From positions 1-16,108 of the forward strand of contig SLIY01000157.1 of NCBI GenBank assembly GCA_007135385.1: a stretch of DNA of 16,108 bases, given 5' to 3'. Positions within the stretch are counted from its first letter, which is position 1, and each line of letters starts with the position of its first letter. The stretch comes from Leptolyngbyaceae cyanobacterium CSSed165cm_216 (GTDB lineage Bacteria; Cyanobacteriota; Cyanobacteriia; Phormidesmidales; Phormidesmidaceae). Below are positions 14,854 through 16,108 of the stretch, one piece after another. A program made the position numbers and the translations under genes. The notes under the pieces were generated by a model, which did not search any database, was not told the DNA's origin, and saw nothing but the letters and a program-made list of their open reading frames with translations.

Positions 14854-16108
14854 ATGACTAGCTTTGGGCGCGATCGCACCTCCTCAGATATGCCGTCAGC
14901 GGCCGATTCAGTGTTGATTTGCCAGTTTCGACCCGATGGCACCCTGACGTTTGTGAATACAGCCTACGCCGATTGGTTTGGGTACCAGCCCACCGACCTG
15001 GTTGGCACCAACTTGCTTGACCTCATTCCCCCAGCGGCCCAGACCAGGGTGCACCAGCAGTTGCGTGAGTTGACAACCCTCACCCCCAAGCACCCCTATG
15101 CCATTCATCAGCATCAAGTGCAGCGACCTGATGGCAGCATAGGCTGGCAGCAGTGGATTAACCTAGCCCGTTTTGACCACCAGGGGCAACTTTTAGACGT
15201 CCAGTCGGTTGGTTTTGATCTGACCCACCATTACCGCACCGTCCAAGCCCTGCACGATTATCAACAGCGGTTTCGCAATGTGCTTGAAACCATGGCCCTG
15301 ATTGGCCTGGTGCTGGATGGACAGGGAACTATTCTATTGTGTAATGACTTTTTGCTCGATCTGACCGGCTGGGAACGGCAGGAGGTGCTGGGTAAGCGCT
15401 GGCTGGAGGTATTTATCCCTGAGGATGGGCGCGACTCTTTGTGGCAGGTGTTTCAGCAAGAGCTAGCCCAGGGAACTATCCCGACCCATTACGAAAATGA
15501 AATTGTCACCCGCCATGGCGAGCGGCGGCTGATTGCCTGGAACAACACTTTGCTAAAACGGCCAGATGGTACTGTCGAAACCATTACCAGCATTGGTCAG
15601 GATATTACGGAACAGCGACGGGCCATACAGCAACTACAAACCAACGAAGAGCGCTTCTTAACCGCCTTGGAAGCGGCCCAAATGGGCACCTGGGACTGGG
15701 ATTTAGACAGTGGCACCATCGTTTGGTCCTCCAGCTTGGAAAAACTCATGGGCTTAGAGCCGGGTCGTTTTGATGGCCGGTTGGAAACGGTGCAGCAGCT
15801 GATTCACCCAGCGGATCGCGATCGCGTCACCACCGCCATTACCCAAGCCCTAGAGCATGATGCCGACTACGCCATTGAATTTCGCTTTGTCCGTCCCGAT
15901 GGCTCAATCCGTTGGGCCTACAGCAAAGGGGATGTGTTTCGCGACCCAACAGGCCACCCCCTGCGTATGAGCGGGGTAGATGTGGACATTACCGCCCGCA
16001 AGCAAGCCGAGGTCGACTTGCAAACCACGAAGGCCCGACTGCAAACCGTCACCGCTAATGCGTCAGCCGCAGTTTTGCACAGTGTGCGCGATCGCCAGGG
16101 CCAAGACC
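14854..16108 (+). CDS. Multi-PAS sensor protein, N-terminal part (continues beyond the window)
   Basis: The frame runs from ATG 14854 to the window edge without a stop, giving 418 residues. It contains three PAS domains in tandem and the start of a fourth. PAS1 (about 18-130) has FRPDGTLTFVNTAYADWFGYQPTD. PAS2 (about 142-255) has VLDGQGTILLCNDFLLDLTGWERQEVLG and ends in the PAC motif SIGQDITEQRRA. PAS3 (about 265-385) is of the PAS_3 type with MGTWDWDLDSGTIVWSS and ends in MSGVDVDITARKQAE. A short helix then leads to the next PAS from about 395. PAS domains sense ligands, redox or light and pass the signal to an output domain; in cyanobacteria this is usually a histidine kinase or GGDEF/EAL module, which lies outside the window. 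No membrane segment is seen, so a cytosolic sensor is likely. The ribosome site is not clear. Confidence 0.88.
   Translation, partial: MTSFGRDRTSSDMPSAADSVLICQFRPDGTLTFVNTAYADWFGYQPTDLVGTNLLDLIPPAAQTRVHQQLRELTTLTPKHPYAIHQHQVQRPDGSIGWQQWINLARFDHQGQLLDVQSVGFDLTHHYRTVQALHDYQQRFRNVLETMALIGLVLDGQGTILLCNDFLLDLTGWERQEVLGKRWLEVFIPEDGRDSLWQVFQQELAQGTIPTHYENEIVTRHGERRLIAWNNTLLKRPDGTVETITSIGQDITEQRRAIQQLQTNEERFLTALEAAQMGTWDWDLDSGTIVWSSSLEKLMGLEPGRFDGRLETVQQLIHPADRDRVTTAITQALEHDADYAIEFRFVRPDGSIRWAYSKGDVFRDPTGHPLRMSGVDVDITARKQAEVDLQTTKARLQTVTANASAAVLHSVRDRQGQD

Noticed and set aside
1..16108. HIP1 palindromes GCGATCGC as regulatory sites or a repeat array
   Set aside because: They are spread singly through genes and spacers, as is normal for cyanobacterial chromosomes, and were used only as a sign of the host group.

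Overview
The window is a piece of a chromosome that looks cyanobacterial. The palindrome GCGATCGC (HIP1), typical of cyanobacterial genomes, occurs at least 15 times by eye. There are two Uma2-family genes, one of them a fragment, plus a UPF0175/DUF3368 toxin-antitoxin pair and a multi-PAS sensor, a gene mix common in filamentous, Leptolyngbya-like cyanobacteria. The genus assignment is inference. I see no rRNA, tRNA, CRISPR array, insertion sequence or prophage block.

Layout. Bases 1-729 hold the 3' end of an unrecognised gene and the C-terminal half of a decayed Uma2 gene. Bases 749-5116 form a copper-handling cluster. A Cu(+) P-type ATPase (copA, minus strand) is divergent from a small SAM methyltransferase. 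The methyltransferase is followed by a Met/His-rich DUF305 lipoprotein of the CopM type and then the two ends of a multicopper oxidase whose middle has been deleted. Both copA and the DUF305 gene are preceded by a MerR-type promoter: a -35 and a -10 box 20 bp apart with an inverted repeat centred at the same place in the spacer. They probably answer to one CueR/ZntR-like metal sensor encoded outside the window. The joint role would be export of cytosolic copper by CopA and binding of periplasmic copper by the DUF305 protein, with the oxidase step now lost.

Bases 5229-6624 hold an intact Uma2 gene and, on the minus strand, a UPF0175 antitoxin with its DUF3368 (PIN-like) toxin. The toxin is interrupted by a single in-frame TAG. 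The antitoxin has a perfect 7-bp inverted repeat upstream that may be its operator.

Bases 6858-13376 hold mostly housekeeping genes: mnmG (tRNA U34 modification), a subtilase whose 3' end overlaps mnmG tail to tail by 22 bp, a fructosamine-kinase family protein, and an M16 zinc peptidase. Bases 13689-14420 encode a T4/P21-type GH24 lysozyme with an unrecognised N-terminal domain and no phage neighbours. After about 430 bp without a gene, a multi-PAS sensor starts at 14854 and runs off the end of the window.
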